DNA from: Chitinivibrio sp051745065
GTDB lineage: Bacteria > Fibrobacterota > Chitinivibrionia > Chitinivibrionales > Chitinivibrionaceae
DNA: 9,974 bases
Assembly: GCA_051745065.1 (NCBI GenBank)
Contig: JBNJDQ010000088.1
Coordinates: forward strand, 1-9,974
Reading direction: 5' to 3'
Notes under the pieces: model-generated
What the model was told of the DNA's origin: nothing
The model's database searches: none
Seen by the model: the letters and a program-made list of their open reading frames with translations, nothing else
Part shown: one piece after another, positions 1 to 6,760 of the stretch
Position numbering within the stretch: the first letter of the stretch is position 1
Layout of the letters: every line of letters starts with the position of its first letter
Program-made: the position numbers and the translations under genes

Positions 1-1
1 G

Positions 2-172
2 ATTACCGCACGGGACAGTTTTAATCTGAATGTTGGTAAAAACGGCGTGGTATCCTATCGCCTCAATGGCAATATATTACCTGTCCCCGCGGAAAATGTG
101 CTCATAAGCAAGATAACCGGAGACACCCTTGAAACCTGGTCCCGTACTAAATGGAAGCGAACCTTTGAGTAA
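2..172 (+). CDS. RodZ-like cell-shape protein, C-terminal end (partial)
   Basis: Only the last 56 codons are in the window; the frame is open from the left edge and stops with TAA. The visible residues include RDSFNLNVGKNGVVSYRLNG followed by N-I-L-P. This resembles the periplasmic C-terminal DUF4115 domain of RodZ, in which a short beta-rich unit carries a 'GN.G.V.L.LNG..L' core. In known RodZ proteins this domain follows a cytoplasmic helix-turn-helix region and one membrane helix and helps tie MreB to the cell wall machinery; none of those parts can be seen here. The tail after the domain is basic and polar (WSRTKWKRTFE). The coding end overlaps the tatD start, which suggests co-transcription. 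Another extracytoplasmic beta domain cannot be excluded from this fragment. Confidence 0.5.
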   Translation: MTARDSFNLNVGKNGVVSYRLNGNILPVPAENVLISKITGDTLETWSRTKWKRTFE

Positions 173-953
173 TTCCGGATTATTTGACAGCCATTGCCAT
201 CTCTTTACCTGCAGCGATGATGAATACACTGCTGTCCTGGATCGTGCCAAAAGAGCGGGTTTAACCGAAACAGTAAATCTCGGTGTCGATCTTAATTCCA
301 GCCTGACCGTCTGCCGCCAAAGCAACATACCTGCAAGTATCCCCGTATATCACAGCGTCGGCATATCTCCGGAAAAAGCGCCTGCAGCCCGGCAGGCAGA
401 TGAACAGTTTTCTGCGCTGGAATCACTCATAAACGACACCAGCCCCGTTGCTGTTGGGGAAATCGGCCTTGACCGTGTCAACACGGCATACCCCGACATA
501 GCGCAGCAGATCCGTTCGTTCCGGCAGCAACTTGCTCTCGCCAAAAAATACGAGCTTCCCGTTGTGCTCCATTCACGGGGCGCCGAGGAAGAAGCACTTG
601 AGATCCTTCAGGAAGAACACGTCCAAAAGGCGCTCTTTCATTGCTACACGGGATCCGCCGATACAGCTGAAAGAATCTGCAAGGCCGGCTACAGCATTTC
701 CTTTTCGGGAATAATAACATTTAAAAATGCTGATTTTGACACTGTTCTGCGCCGCGTTGATTCTGAAAACATTCTTGTGGAGACAGACAGCCCCTATCTC
801 TCACCGGAACCGCTTCGCGGCAGACCGAACGAGCCGGCGCACCTGATTCATACAGCAGCCTATGCAGCATACATCCGCGGAGAATCCACGGAATCCTTTC
901 GAAAAATCACCCGCAGCAACGGCCTACGTTTTTTCAAAATATCCTCTTTTTAA
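129..953 (+). CDS. tatD: TatD family metal-dependent deoxyribonuclease
   Basis: Probable Mg2+-dependent 3'-5' exonuclease/hydrolase of the TatD family (TIM-barrel amidohydrolase fold, cytoplasmic), a group linked to DNA repair and DNA degradation. All hallmark motifs are present. Numbering from the TTG at 129, they are DSHCH (20-24), GEIGLD with metal-binding Glu111, VLHSR with His148, FHCYTGS with His171, and ETDSPYLSPEPLRGRPNEP with Asp220. Length is typical. The start is uncertain. TTG at 129 has GGAG six bases upstream and gives 274 residues. TTG at 165 has a weaker GGAAG, gives 262 residues and places the DSHCH motif nearer the N-terminus, as is usual in the family. Either start overlaps the RodZ-like gene (by 44 or 8 bp), so the two are probably co-transcribed. 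The family is certain; the exact substrate is not shown by sequence. Confidence 0.93.
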   Translation: MKPGPVLNGSEPLSNSGLFDSHCHLFTCSDDEYTAVLDRAKRAGLTETVNLGVDLNSSLTVCRQSNIPASIPVYHSVGISPEKAPAARQADEQFSALESLINDTSPVAVGEIGLDRVNTAYPDIAQQIRSFRQQLALAKKYELPVVLHSRGAEEEALEILQEEHVQKALFHCYTGSADTAERICKAGYSISFSGIITFKNADFDTVLRRVDSENILVETDSPYLSPEPLRGRPNEPAHLIHTAAYAAYIRGESTESFRKITRSNGLRFFKISSF

Positions 954-982
954 TTGACAGACAAAGGTTTTTAATGGATACT
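954..982 (+). promoter_or_regulatory. Sigma70-type promoter for the HU-family gene
   Basis: A perfect TTGACA (-35, 954-959) begins on the base after the tatD stop. After a 17-base spacer comes GATACT (-10, 977-982), which matches TATAAT at four of six positions. Transcription would start near 989, leaving a leader of about 28 bases that contains GGGGG at 1006-1010, six bases before the ATG. The geometry is ideal and the position right. It lets the HU-type gene be expressed independently of the genes upstream. Confidence 0.7.
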
Positions 983-1016
983 TGCTCACAGAAACCAGTA
1001 ACATTGGGGGTATACC

Positions 1017-1346
1017 ATGTCAGATACCGTGACCAAACGAGAAATAGTTATTGATATCGCCAACAAAACCGGCCTCACTCAGACCGAGGTTAAAGAAATT
1101 GTCGAAGAGCTGATTATCAGCATTTCCGATATTCTTGAGCGGAATGAATCCATTGAGATCCGCGGATTCGGCACATTCTATCCGAAAATCCGCAAACCCC
1201 GCCCGGCACGGAACATTCATACCGGCCAGGTTGTTCCTTTGCAGGAACGTGCCGTACCGCTTTTTCGCTACTCAAATAATATGAAAGAGAAGATCAACAA
1301 CGCCCTGCTCGAAGAAAAGCCCGTGGAAGATATATTCCATATATAG
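1017..1346 (+). CDS. HU/IHF-family DNA-binding protein
   Basis: Small nucleoid-associated protein of the HU/IHF family, expected to dimerise and bend DNA. The N-terminal alpha-helical dimerisation region spans about residues 5-45. It is followed by the signature IEIRGFGTF (46-54) and the basic DNA-binding beta-arm RKPRPARNIHTG (59-70), then the closing strand and helix with VPLFRYS..MK (80-90). At 109 residues it is longer than the usual 90-95 because of an acidic/hydrophobic tail (LLEEKPVEDIFHI). The arm tip reads RNIHTG, whereas most HU and IHF proteins have RNPxTG; the proline that wedges into DNA is therefore replaced by isoleucine. ATG is preceded by GGGGG with a six-base spacer. The gene has its own promoter and no partner HU/IHF gene nearby. 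Whether it works as HU or IHF cannot be told from sequence alone. Confidence 0.93.
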   Translation: MSDTVTKREIVIDIANKTGLTQTEVKEIVEELIISISDILERNESIEIRGFGTFYPKIRKPRPARNIHTGQVVPLQERAVPLFRYSNNMKEKINNALLEEKPVEDIFHI

Positions 1347-1348
1347 GA

Positions 1349-2356
1349 TCAGTAAGCCAGCCTGAAAAGCAGCGGATAATGGTCAGAATAGCCCATTCCC
1401 CTATGACGTCGCGAAGCTCCCCATCCGGTTGTCTGCCAGGAGTAGGGTTTCCCGTGAAGGGTGAGCATTCCGTTCATACGGTATGCACGAAAACTTCGGC
1501 GCACGTACGAAATGCCCGTGGAATCACACAGTGATGGCGGTACCAAAACATGATCAAGGGTGTTTTTTTGTCCCCTGTACACATAGGAACAACGTTTCTG
1601 CGGTGGAACCTCACCCCATAGATTGCAGAGCTTTTGCGTATCAGTATCTCCCTGTGAAAGCATGTCTTTGAGCATATAATGACGAAATGAAGCCCCCATT
1701 CCGCTTCCTGTGGACAGGATGCTCTGCAATCCCGTCTCTTCATAGGAAGAACGCTGTATTTCATCGTAGTTGGTATTAAAATCACCGACAAGTAAAAACT
1801 CTTCTGTTTTGCATTCATCCAGAACACGCCGGACTCCCCGGGCAACAGCCCGACGCAATGACTCATCATGACGCTTTGAAGGCCAGTGCACGGCAAACAC
1901 CGTAAGCGGTATCTCATTGAGGCTCAGCTGAAATTCCACAAAAGGCCGAAAATCAATCGAATCTATTCGGGTGCGATAGGTTCGCACCTTTCGAAGAGGA
2001 TACCGTGAAAGAACACACAGAGAAGTCGTGGAATAGCTTTTCGCAAAATACCGATAGGGATAGGCATCATCGAAACCACCAATCCTGACAAGGTCCTCCA
2101 TTGCCCTGCGGCTTTCCACCTCAGCAAGGATTACCAGATCCGCATCTGCCGACAGCAGAACCGTGCTGATATTTTTACATTTACGTCGATAGAGATGCGC
2201 TCCCCAATTACTTTCCGAAGGAGTGTACAATGGGTATTCATCACCGGATTCACACACATCAAAAAGATTCTGAACATTGTAAAACATGGCCGAAAGTGTA
2301 TCTCCGGCATGGCATTGCATGACAAAAACAATTATAATGAGCAACCGCAGAAGCAC
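1349..2356 (-). CDS. Secreted endonuclease/exonuclease/phosphatase family protein
   Basis: Member of the EEP (DNase I-like) superfamily, 335 residues. The N-terminus (MLLRLLIIIVFVMQCHA) is a short signal peptide with a likely signal peptidase I site after Ala17; the Cys at 15 does not sit in a normal lipobox. Superfamily motifs appear in order: YNVQNLF with Asn30, LAEVE with metal-binding Glu79, VHWPSK with His157, GDFNTN with Asp192 and Asn194, LDHVLV with Asp268, and YSDHYP with Asp325 and His326. All expected catalytic positions look intact, so a phosphodiesterase/nuclease or phosphatase activity outside the cytoplasm is likely, but the substrate is unknown. The start is GTG, the only start candidate before the signal peptide because a TGA lies in frame 18 bases upstream. 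The AAAGGA upstream is only two bases away, so initiation may depend on coupling to the pseudouridine synthase gene ending 7 bp before. Confidence 0.85.
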   Translation of the reverse strand: MLLRLLIIIVFVMQCHAGDTLSAMFYNVQNLFDVCESGDEYPLYTPSESNWGAHLYRRKCKNISTVLLSADADLVILAEVESRRAMEDLVRIGGFDDAYPYRYFAKSYSTTSLCVLSRYPLRKVRTYRTRIDSIDFRPFVEFQLSLNEIPLTVFAVHWPSKRHDESLRRAVARGVRRVLDECKTEEFLLVGDFNTNYDEIQRSSYEETGLQSILSTGSGMGASFRHYMLKDMLSQGDTDTQKLCNLWGEVPPQKRCSYVYRGQKNTLDHVLVPPSLCDSTGISYVRRSFRAYRMNGMLTLHGKPYSWQTTGWGASRRHRGMGYSDHYPLLFRLAY

Positions 2357-2363
2357 CGTCCTT

Positions 2364-3101
2364 TCAGGCTTTCATACCGGCCTTTCGAAGAAGCCCCGTT
2401 ACTTCACGCTGGGACAGAGTACGAACATCCCCGTATTTCAGCCCCTGCAGGGTGATTGTTGCAAACTGACGCCGAATAAGGCGCAACACCTGCGTATCGA
2501 AAAAGGCAGCCATACGGCGTATCTCGCGGTTTTTTCCCTCATAGAGAATAAAACGATACCACCAACCCCGGGGATCCTCCTGAATCGGCCGGACGGATCC
2601 GGCGCGAAGCAGCTCACCTTCCACGGCAATCCCCGCCGTAACAAGCAGTTTTTCTGCAGTTTCCGTGAGCTTCTGCGACAGAAGCACGTCGTACTCTTTC
2701 TTGATCTGAAATTTCGGATGCGTCAACGCATGGATGAGATCGCCGTTATCCGTCAGCAAAAGCAGCCCTTCTGAATCTTTATCCAGACGTCCGACGTACT
2801 TAAGCCCCCTGGAGGGGACTTCTTTCTCGTCAAGAAAGGTATATATCGTTCGGTCATTATGAGGATCCCGGGCGGAAACAATGACATCCCGCGGCTTGTA
2901 GCAGGCGATATATGAGTATTCTTTGGGCGGATGAAGGACTGTTCCCGCGCGGGTCACCCTATCGTGCAGAGGGTCAACGCGCTGTCCCTTTTGGGCCGGC
3001 TGCCCGTTGACCCGAATCGTTCCTCCATCAATAATGGTGTCACACGCGCGTCGCGAACCCAGGCCGCAGGAGGCAAGATACTTGTTCAATCGAACAGCCA
3101 T
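2364..3101 (-). CDS. rluB: RsuA/RluB-type rRNA pseudouridine synthase
   Basis: Converts uridine to pseudouridine in ribosomal RNA; cytoplasmic. An S4 RNA-binding domain occupies residues 1-50 (MAVRLNKYLASCGLGSRRA... and ...IRVNGQ). The catalytic domain has the RsuA/RluB/RluE/RluF signature GRLDKDSEGLLLLTDNG with catalytic Asp107, then KKEYDVLL, and the family's late motif EGKNREIRRM (168-177). Length, 245 residues, is typical. RluB (23S rRNA helix 89 region) is the usual member in bacteria with a single copy and is my choice, but RsuA or RluE/F specificity cannot be ruled out. ATG at 3101 has AAGGAG eight bases upstream, which overlaps the stop of the universal stress protein gene (5-bp gap). 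Those two genes and the downstream EEP gene therefore look like one transcript. Confidence 0.88.
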   Translation of the reverse strand: MAVRLNKYLASCGLGSRRACDTIIDGGTIRVNGQPAQKGQRVDPLHDRVTRAGTVLHPPKEYSYIACYKPRDVIVSARDPHNDRTIYTFLDEKEVPSRGLKYVGRLDKDSEGLLLLTDNGDLIHALTHPKFQIKKEYDVLLSQKLTETAEKLLVTAGIAVEGELLRAGSVRPIQEDPRGWWYRFILYEGKNREIRRMAAFFDTQVLRLIRRQFATITLQGLKYGDVRTLSQREVTGLLRKAGMKA

Positions 3102-3106
3102 TGAAT

Positions 3107-3553
3107 TTACTCCTTGGGTGGAATCTTAACAACCAGCACGGGACAGGCTGCTTTGTCAACAACCTTTTCGCTGACGCTGCCAAGCACAAGGTGATACAGA
3201 GCCCCATGACCGTGAGACCCCACAACGATCCAGTCGGGATTGGTCTTTTCAGCATAATCAAGCACCTCTTCAGCAGGATCACCATCAAGAAGAGTTGACT
3301 CACAGGTAATGCCGTCATCTTCAATACGCTTCTTTATTCGGCCCAGAAGCTTTCTGCGCTCATCTTCAATATCTTTTTGCGCATAGGTATAGGGCAGAAC
3401 CGTCAGAGTCTCTTCAAAGATCATGGCTTCAGGTATCGCCTGCAGAACGTGAACAACCTCGATAGTGGCGTTCATGGCACGGGCAACGGTAACCGCCTCT
3501 ATAATGACGGAATCTGTTACTTCTGACATATCAACGGGTAATAGAATTTTCAC
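3107..3553 (-). CDS. Universal stress protein, UspA family (ATP-binding type)
   Basis: Single-domain universal stress protein of 148 residues, cytoplasmic, likely a dimer. It begins with the usual first strand and acidic residue (MKILLPVDMS, Asp8). It ends with the nucleotide-binding motif G-x2-G-x9-G-S, here Gly112, Gly115, Gly125 and Ser126. The motif is complete, so this is an ATP-binding (MJ0577-type) rather than a UspA-type non-binding member. Such proteins are commonly induced by starvation or other stress; the precise role here is unknown. The start is GTG with GGAGGG a few bases upstream. It is the first gene of a three-gene group with the pseudouridine synthase and the EEP protein. 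The 65-bp gap before it holds a likely promoter, the only sizeable break in the minus-strand genes from 3107 to 8926. Confidence 0.92.
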   Translation of the reverse strand: MKILLPVDMSEVTDSVIIEAVTVARAMNATIEVVHVLQAIPEAMIFEETLTVLPYTYAQKDIEDERRKLLGRIKKRIEDDGITCESTLLDGDPAEEVLDYAEKTNPDWIVVGSHGHGALYHLVLGSVSEKVVDKAACPVLVVKIPPKE

Positions 3554-3586
3554 AGGACCCTCCAGTAATAATTGTTACACCTACAC

Positions 3587-3614
3587 AGTATACATTACTT
3601 ACAGAAAAGAGCAA
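3587..3614 (-). promoter_or_regulatory. Putative promoter of the universal stress protein gene
   Basis: On the minus strand TTGCTC (3614-3609) and TATACT (3592-3587) are separated by 16 bases. The -10 matches five of six consensus bases and the -35 three of six. The expected transcription start near 3580 leaves a leader of about 26 bases with a GGAGGG ribosome binding site. It sits in the 65-bp gap after ispA and would separate the stress gene group from the longer cluster upstream. It is found by pattern only, with no operator or sigma-factor-specific motif recognised. Confidence 0.45.
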
Positions 3615-3618
3615 GGAT

Positions 3619-4491
3619 TCAATTGATCCGCTCTTCAAGATACCGGGCAATCTTTTCAAGATACTGTCCTGAATCGCCGAAGGAACGGGCAATCTGCCGG
3701 GCTTCGGCGGTGAGTTCATGGGCGTATTTACGGGACTCCTGCAAAGATGTGAGGGCAGGCCAGGTGGCTTTCCCCCGGGCAACATCGCTGCCCACATCCT
3801 TGCCCAGAACTTCCGTGGAGCTGGTAATATCAAGGATATCATCGATCACCTGAAAAGCAATCCCGATAAGATCCCCGTACCGATCCATGCGTTCCCGCTC
3901 ATCAGCCGTGGCTTTCGCAAGTACAGCGCCACAGAGAACGGAGCAGCGGATCAGAGCAGCAGTCTTGTTTGCATGAATATAGCGAACTGTTGCCAGGTCA
4001 ACCTCTTTTCCCTCGGATTCAATATCGACCACCTGACCACCGATCATCCCCTGCGTACCCAGAGCCCGGGAAATAAATGTAATCACTTCGATATCCCCCA
4101 CAGTTCCCAGAATTTCATAGGCATAAATGCACAGAGCATCACCGCCGAGAACGGCAAGCGCTTCGGAAAAGGCCTTATGCGCAGTGGGTTTGCCCCGTCG
4201 ATAATCATCATCGTCCATACAGGGCAGATCATCGTGAATAAGGGAAAACGTATGGAGCATTTCCAGGGCGGCACCAACATAGCGGGCATTTTTATGGGCA
4301 AATTCACCGCCGCAGGCGCTGTGGGCAGAGAGCACAAGGGCCGGACGGATACGCTTGCCCCCGGCGAACATGGAATAGCGCATCAGGGCATGAATGGATT
4401 CGGGATATGACTTCTCCGAAGGCAGAAGTTCTTCAAGGGTGGATTCAATCTGCTCTTTGCACTGTTTCAGATACTCTTTTAAATCACTCAA
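3619..4491 (-). CDS. ispA: Farnesyl diphosphate synthase (short-chain polyprenyl synthase)
   Basis: Condenses dimethylallyl/geranyl diphosphate with isopentenyl diphosphate, most likely to farnesyl diphosphate, the precursor of undecaprenyl carrier lipid and quinone side chains. The 290-residue length is typical of IspA. Motifs: GGKRIRP (44-50), the first aspartate-rich motif DDLPCMD (87-93) with the two-residue bacterial insertion, Lys176 within HANKTAAL, and the second aspartate-rich motif DDILD (217-221). The residue five places before the first motif is aromatic (Phe82), as in enzymes that stop at C15, which supports farnesyl over longer products. The start is TTG, overlapping the xseB stop in a TTGA arrangement. 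AGGAG seven bases upstream lies inside the xseB coding end, so translation is probably coupled. The order xseA-xseB-ispA is common in many bacteria, where dxs often follows; here a stress protein follows instead. Confidence 0.92.
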   Translation of the reverse strand: MSDLKEYLKQCKEQIESTLEELLPSEKSYPESIHALMRYSMFAGGKRIRPALVLSAHSACGGEFAHKNARYVGAALEMLHTFSLIHDDLPCMDDDDYRRGKPTAHKAFSEALAVLGGDALCIYAYEILGTVGDIEVITFISRALGTQGMIGGQVVDIESEGKEVDLATVRYIHANKTAALIRCSVLCGAVLAKATADERERMDRYGDLIGIAFQVIDDILDITSSTEVLGKDVGSDVARGKATWPALTSLQESRKYAHELTAEARQIARSFGDSGQYLEKIARYLEERIN

Positions 4492-4742
4492 ACCTCTTCT
4501 CCTCGGTTTTCTGAATCTTGATTCATCAGTTCACGGATCGCCGGATCATCCAGCTCTTCCACCAGATTGACAACCCGCTGCTCTCCTGCTTCAATATAGT
4601 TCCTGCACGCCGCAGCCGCACGAAGCCCTTTTTCAAAGGTATCAAGGGAGGCCTCCAGACTCAGCTCCTGCGACTCAAGTGCCGCAGAACAGGATTCCAG
4701 TTCTGTAAAGGCCGCTTCAAAATCATCACTCTTTTGTGTCAT
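4488..4742 (-). CDS. xseB: Exodeoxyribonuclease VII small subunit
   Basis: Small helical subunit of exonuclease VII, which binds the large subunit XseA to degrade single-stranded DNA in both directions. The 84 residues show the family pattern: FEAAFTELE near the start, a heptad-rich centre (LESQELSLEASLDTFEKGLRAA, here broken as LESQELSLEASL and DTFEKGLRAA), then CRNYIEAGEQRV. It forms an antiparallel pair of helices in the family. I chose ATG at 4742 because GAGG lies six bases upstream; an ATG at 4754 in the same frame would add four residues but lacks a good ribosome binding site. The start lies 17 bp inside the end of xseA and the stop overlaps the ispA start by four bases, so all three are translationally linked. 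Confidence 0.9.
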   Translation of the reverse strand: MTQKSDDFEAAFTELESCSAALESQELSLEASLDTFEKGLRAAAACRNYIEAGEQRVVNLVEELDDPAIRELMNQDSENRGEEV

Positions 4743-5970
4743 ACTCATCCTCATTCATGGATATTTCAGTTATCTCTGCACGGGCACGGCCGCGGTGAAA
4801 CCGAATATCAACAGTATCCCCCGCTGTCAGATCCCGGGCAGTGCGCAGGGCTGTGCCCTCTTGAGAAACCACGGCATATCCCCGGGCAAGGGTCTTCACA
4901 GGGCTGCGCTCCTCCAGCTGTACAAGTGTATTTTCAAGGGCCGCTTCCCGTTCAGTCTCCCCCCGGCGAAACTGCACTATGCAGTAGCGAAGTTCTTCAC
5001 GAAGACGCCTGCGGCGCCCGGCCATGCGTTCAAGCATTCGGGCAGGCATCAGATGACGTATCTGCCCGCATACATGCTCATCCGCTCTGCGCAATATCCT
5101 GCGCCGGTAATCCGCCAAAACTCGAAGGAACTGCTCCACGCGCTGACGAATCTCCCCGTTGCGTGCAGCTATCACTTCAGCAGCCCCCGTTGGAGTTGCC
5201 GCCCGCAGATCAGCTGCAAGATCCGCCAGGGATACGTCAATCTCGTGCCCCACTGCAGAAATTACCGGCACCGACGCTGCAGCAATTTTCCGTACCAGAT
5301 ACTCATCGTTAAAGGCGGAAAGATCTTCTGACGCACCGCCCCCGCGCCCGATAATGATAACATCCGGGGAGATACGGCGGAGCGCATCAAGGGCGGAAAT
5401 CAGAGAATCCGCAGCCCCGTCCCCCTGCACCCGTGCCGGCGAAAAGAGTATTTCCGGAGAATGCGCCCCGTCATCCAGGGTTTTAATAATATCTGCATAG
5501 GCGGCACTGCCCGCTCCTGTCACCACACCGACACGACGGATATATGCGGGAAGGGAGCGTTTCCGTTCTTCGTCAAAGAGCCCTTCCGCAAAGAGTTTCT
5601 TTTTGAGTTGTTCAAGCTCCTCAAACTTCCGGCCCGTTCCGGCTTCCCAGATATTTTTAATATCAAGTTGATAATAGCCGCCCTGTTCATACACGCGAAG
5701 CGTTGCTATGGCATAAACATGGGCACCCTGTGCAGGAATATCTTTAATTTTTGCGCCGCTCCATTTCCAGAGGACCGCAGGAATCCTGGCACTGTCATCA
5801 CTGAGAGTAAGGTAGGAATGGCCTGAGCGGGCCCGTTTTACCGAAGAGAGCTCCCCTTCCACAAAGATAACAGAAGCCGCCGCACCGATCAGAGCCGAAA
5901 GAGATTGATTAATCTCACTGATCTGATAGGGATGATCCCGCTCCAGGGGTGTTTCAAAAAGAGGCTGCAT
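4726..5970 (-). CDS. xseA: Exodeoxyribonuclease VII large subunit
   Basis: Catalytic subunit of exonuclease VII, which trims single-stranded DNA during repair; cytoplasmic, 414 residues. An N-terminal OB-fold domain (about residues 15-110, with YQISEINQSL and VEGELSSVK) is followed by the nuclease domain. That domain has GRGGGASEDLSAFNDE (188-203) and AVGHEIDVSLADLAADLRA with PTGAAE (219-245). A long helical coiled-coil segment follows, and the conserved closing motif SPVKTLARGYAVV (366-378). The loop that normally reads VTSPTGAAIRDI is VTGAGSAAYADI (149-160), a mild departure. Start ATG overlaps the ymdB stop in a TAATG junction, with GAAGG about nine bases upstream. Length and motif order are normal, so it should be functional with XseB downstream. 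Confidence 0.95.
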   Translation of the reverse strand: MQPLFETPLERDHPYQISEINQSLSALIGAAASVIFVEGELSSVKRARSGHSYLTLSDDSARIPAVLWKWSGAKIKDIPAQGAHVYAIATLRVYEQGGYYQLDIKNIWEAGTGRKFEELEQLKKKLFAEGLFDEERKRSLPAYIRRVGVVTGAGSAAYADIIKTLDDGAHSPEILFSPARVQGDGAADSLISALDALRRISPDVIIIGRGGGASEDLSAFNDEYLVRKIAAASVPVISAVGHEIDVSLADLAADLRAATPTGAAEVIAARNGEIRQRVEQFLRVLADYRRRILRRADEHVCGQIRHLMPARMLERMAGRRRRLREELRYCIVQFRRGETEREAALENTLVQLEERSPVKTLARGYAVVSQEGTALRTARDLTAGDTVDIRFHRGRARAEITEISMNEDEYDTKE

Positions 5971-6755
5971 TAATAATACCTTCGTATGACAGGTTGGATA
6001 GCTTCGGTTTTGCCGGTCTCATCATTAACAGAAATCAAAACACCGTTAAACATGGCCCCCTCTTTGGACTGCACAAACTGCACCGCCCGCCCTGTAAGGA
6101 TTTTATCCAAAACCGGGGAATGCTCCATACCGATCGCGGAAAACTCCGGCCCGGTCATTCCGGCATCTGTAATAAAACCGCATCCGCCGGGGAATATCCG
6201 CGCATCATTTGTCTGTACATGGGTGTGAGTTCCCACCACAGCAGAGACTCTGCCGTCCAGATAATGGGCCAGACACACCTTCTCGCTGGTAGCCTCTGCG
6301 TGAAAATCAACAATCACCGTGCAGATCCGGGGATCGAGCTGTGCCAACAGCGCATCTGCTGTTTTAAAAGGGCAGGGCCGTTTTCCGCGCAGAAAAACCC
6401 GTCCAAGAAGGTTGATAACTGCCACGGAATGCCCCGACTCTGTCTGATGTACTGCAAGCCCACTGCCGGCAGTTATCTTTTCGGAGTTTGCCGGCCGTAT
6501 GACATACCTGGTATGACGCGGACTGGAAAAGACATCGGCCTGCGCATCAGAATGATTTCCTCCGGTGATAATATCAACCCCGTATTTGCGGAACTTCCGG
6601 GCGTGATTTTCCGTGATGCCCCGCCCTCCGGCGGAATTCTCTCCGTTGGCGATTACCATGGAAACCGCATATTCCTCAATCAGCTCAGGAAGGTGCTGCG
6701 CAAGAACACGGCGGCCCACATCTCCGAACACATCACCGGCGAAGAGTATATTCAC
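5970..6755 (-). CDS. ymdB: YmdB-family metallophosphoesterase
   Basis: Calcineurin-like metallophosphoesterase of the YmdB/TIGR00282 family, 261 residues, cytoplasmic. In Bacillus subtilis, YmdB is encoded just downstream of rny, hydrolyses 2',3'- and 3',5'-cyclic nucleotides in vitro and affects RNase Y activity and biofilm switching. Metal ligand positions match closely: Asp8, Glu39 and Asn40 (NGEN), Asn67 and His68 (GNH), His152 (DFHAEATSEK), His177 and His179 (GTHTHVQT). The usual GNHxWD is GNHSDAQ here, so the tryptophan is missing and the aspartate is one place early, while the metal ligands themselves are kept. The start is GTG with GTAGG four bases upstream. The gene begins 5 bp after the rny stop and ends overlapping xseA by one base. 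The family is clear; the cellular substrate is not. Confidence 0.92.
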   Translation of the reverse strand: MNILFAGDVFGDVGRRVLAQHLPELIEEYAVSMVIANGENSAGGRGITENHARKFRKYGVDIITGGNHSDAQADVFSSPRHTRYVIRPANSEKITAGSGLAVHQTESGHSVAVINLLGRVFLRGKRPCPFKTADALLAQLDPRICTVIVDFHAEATSEKVCLAHYLDGRVSAVVGTHTHVQTNDARIFPGGCGFITDAGMTGPEFSAIGMEHSPVLDKILTGRAVQFVQSKEGAMFNGVLISVNDETGKTEAIQPVIRRYY

Positions 6756-6760
6756 ATAGC

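Noticed and set aside
1330..1344. AT-rich inverted repeat as a bidirectional terminator
   Set aside because: The arms are ATATAT with a three-base loop, with no GC pairs and no following T-run, so it would not form a stable terminator.
1561..1580. T-run (seven T) inside the EEP gene as a terminator for the HU transcript
   Set aside because: No convincing stem precedes it; the T-run reflects lysine codons on the coding strand.
4518..5331. Two overlapping plus-strand open frames of 264 and 178 codons
   Set aside because: Both are antisense to xseA and xseB, which have full family motifs; there are no plausible ribosome binding sites or homologous motifs.
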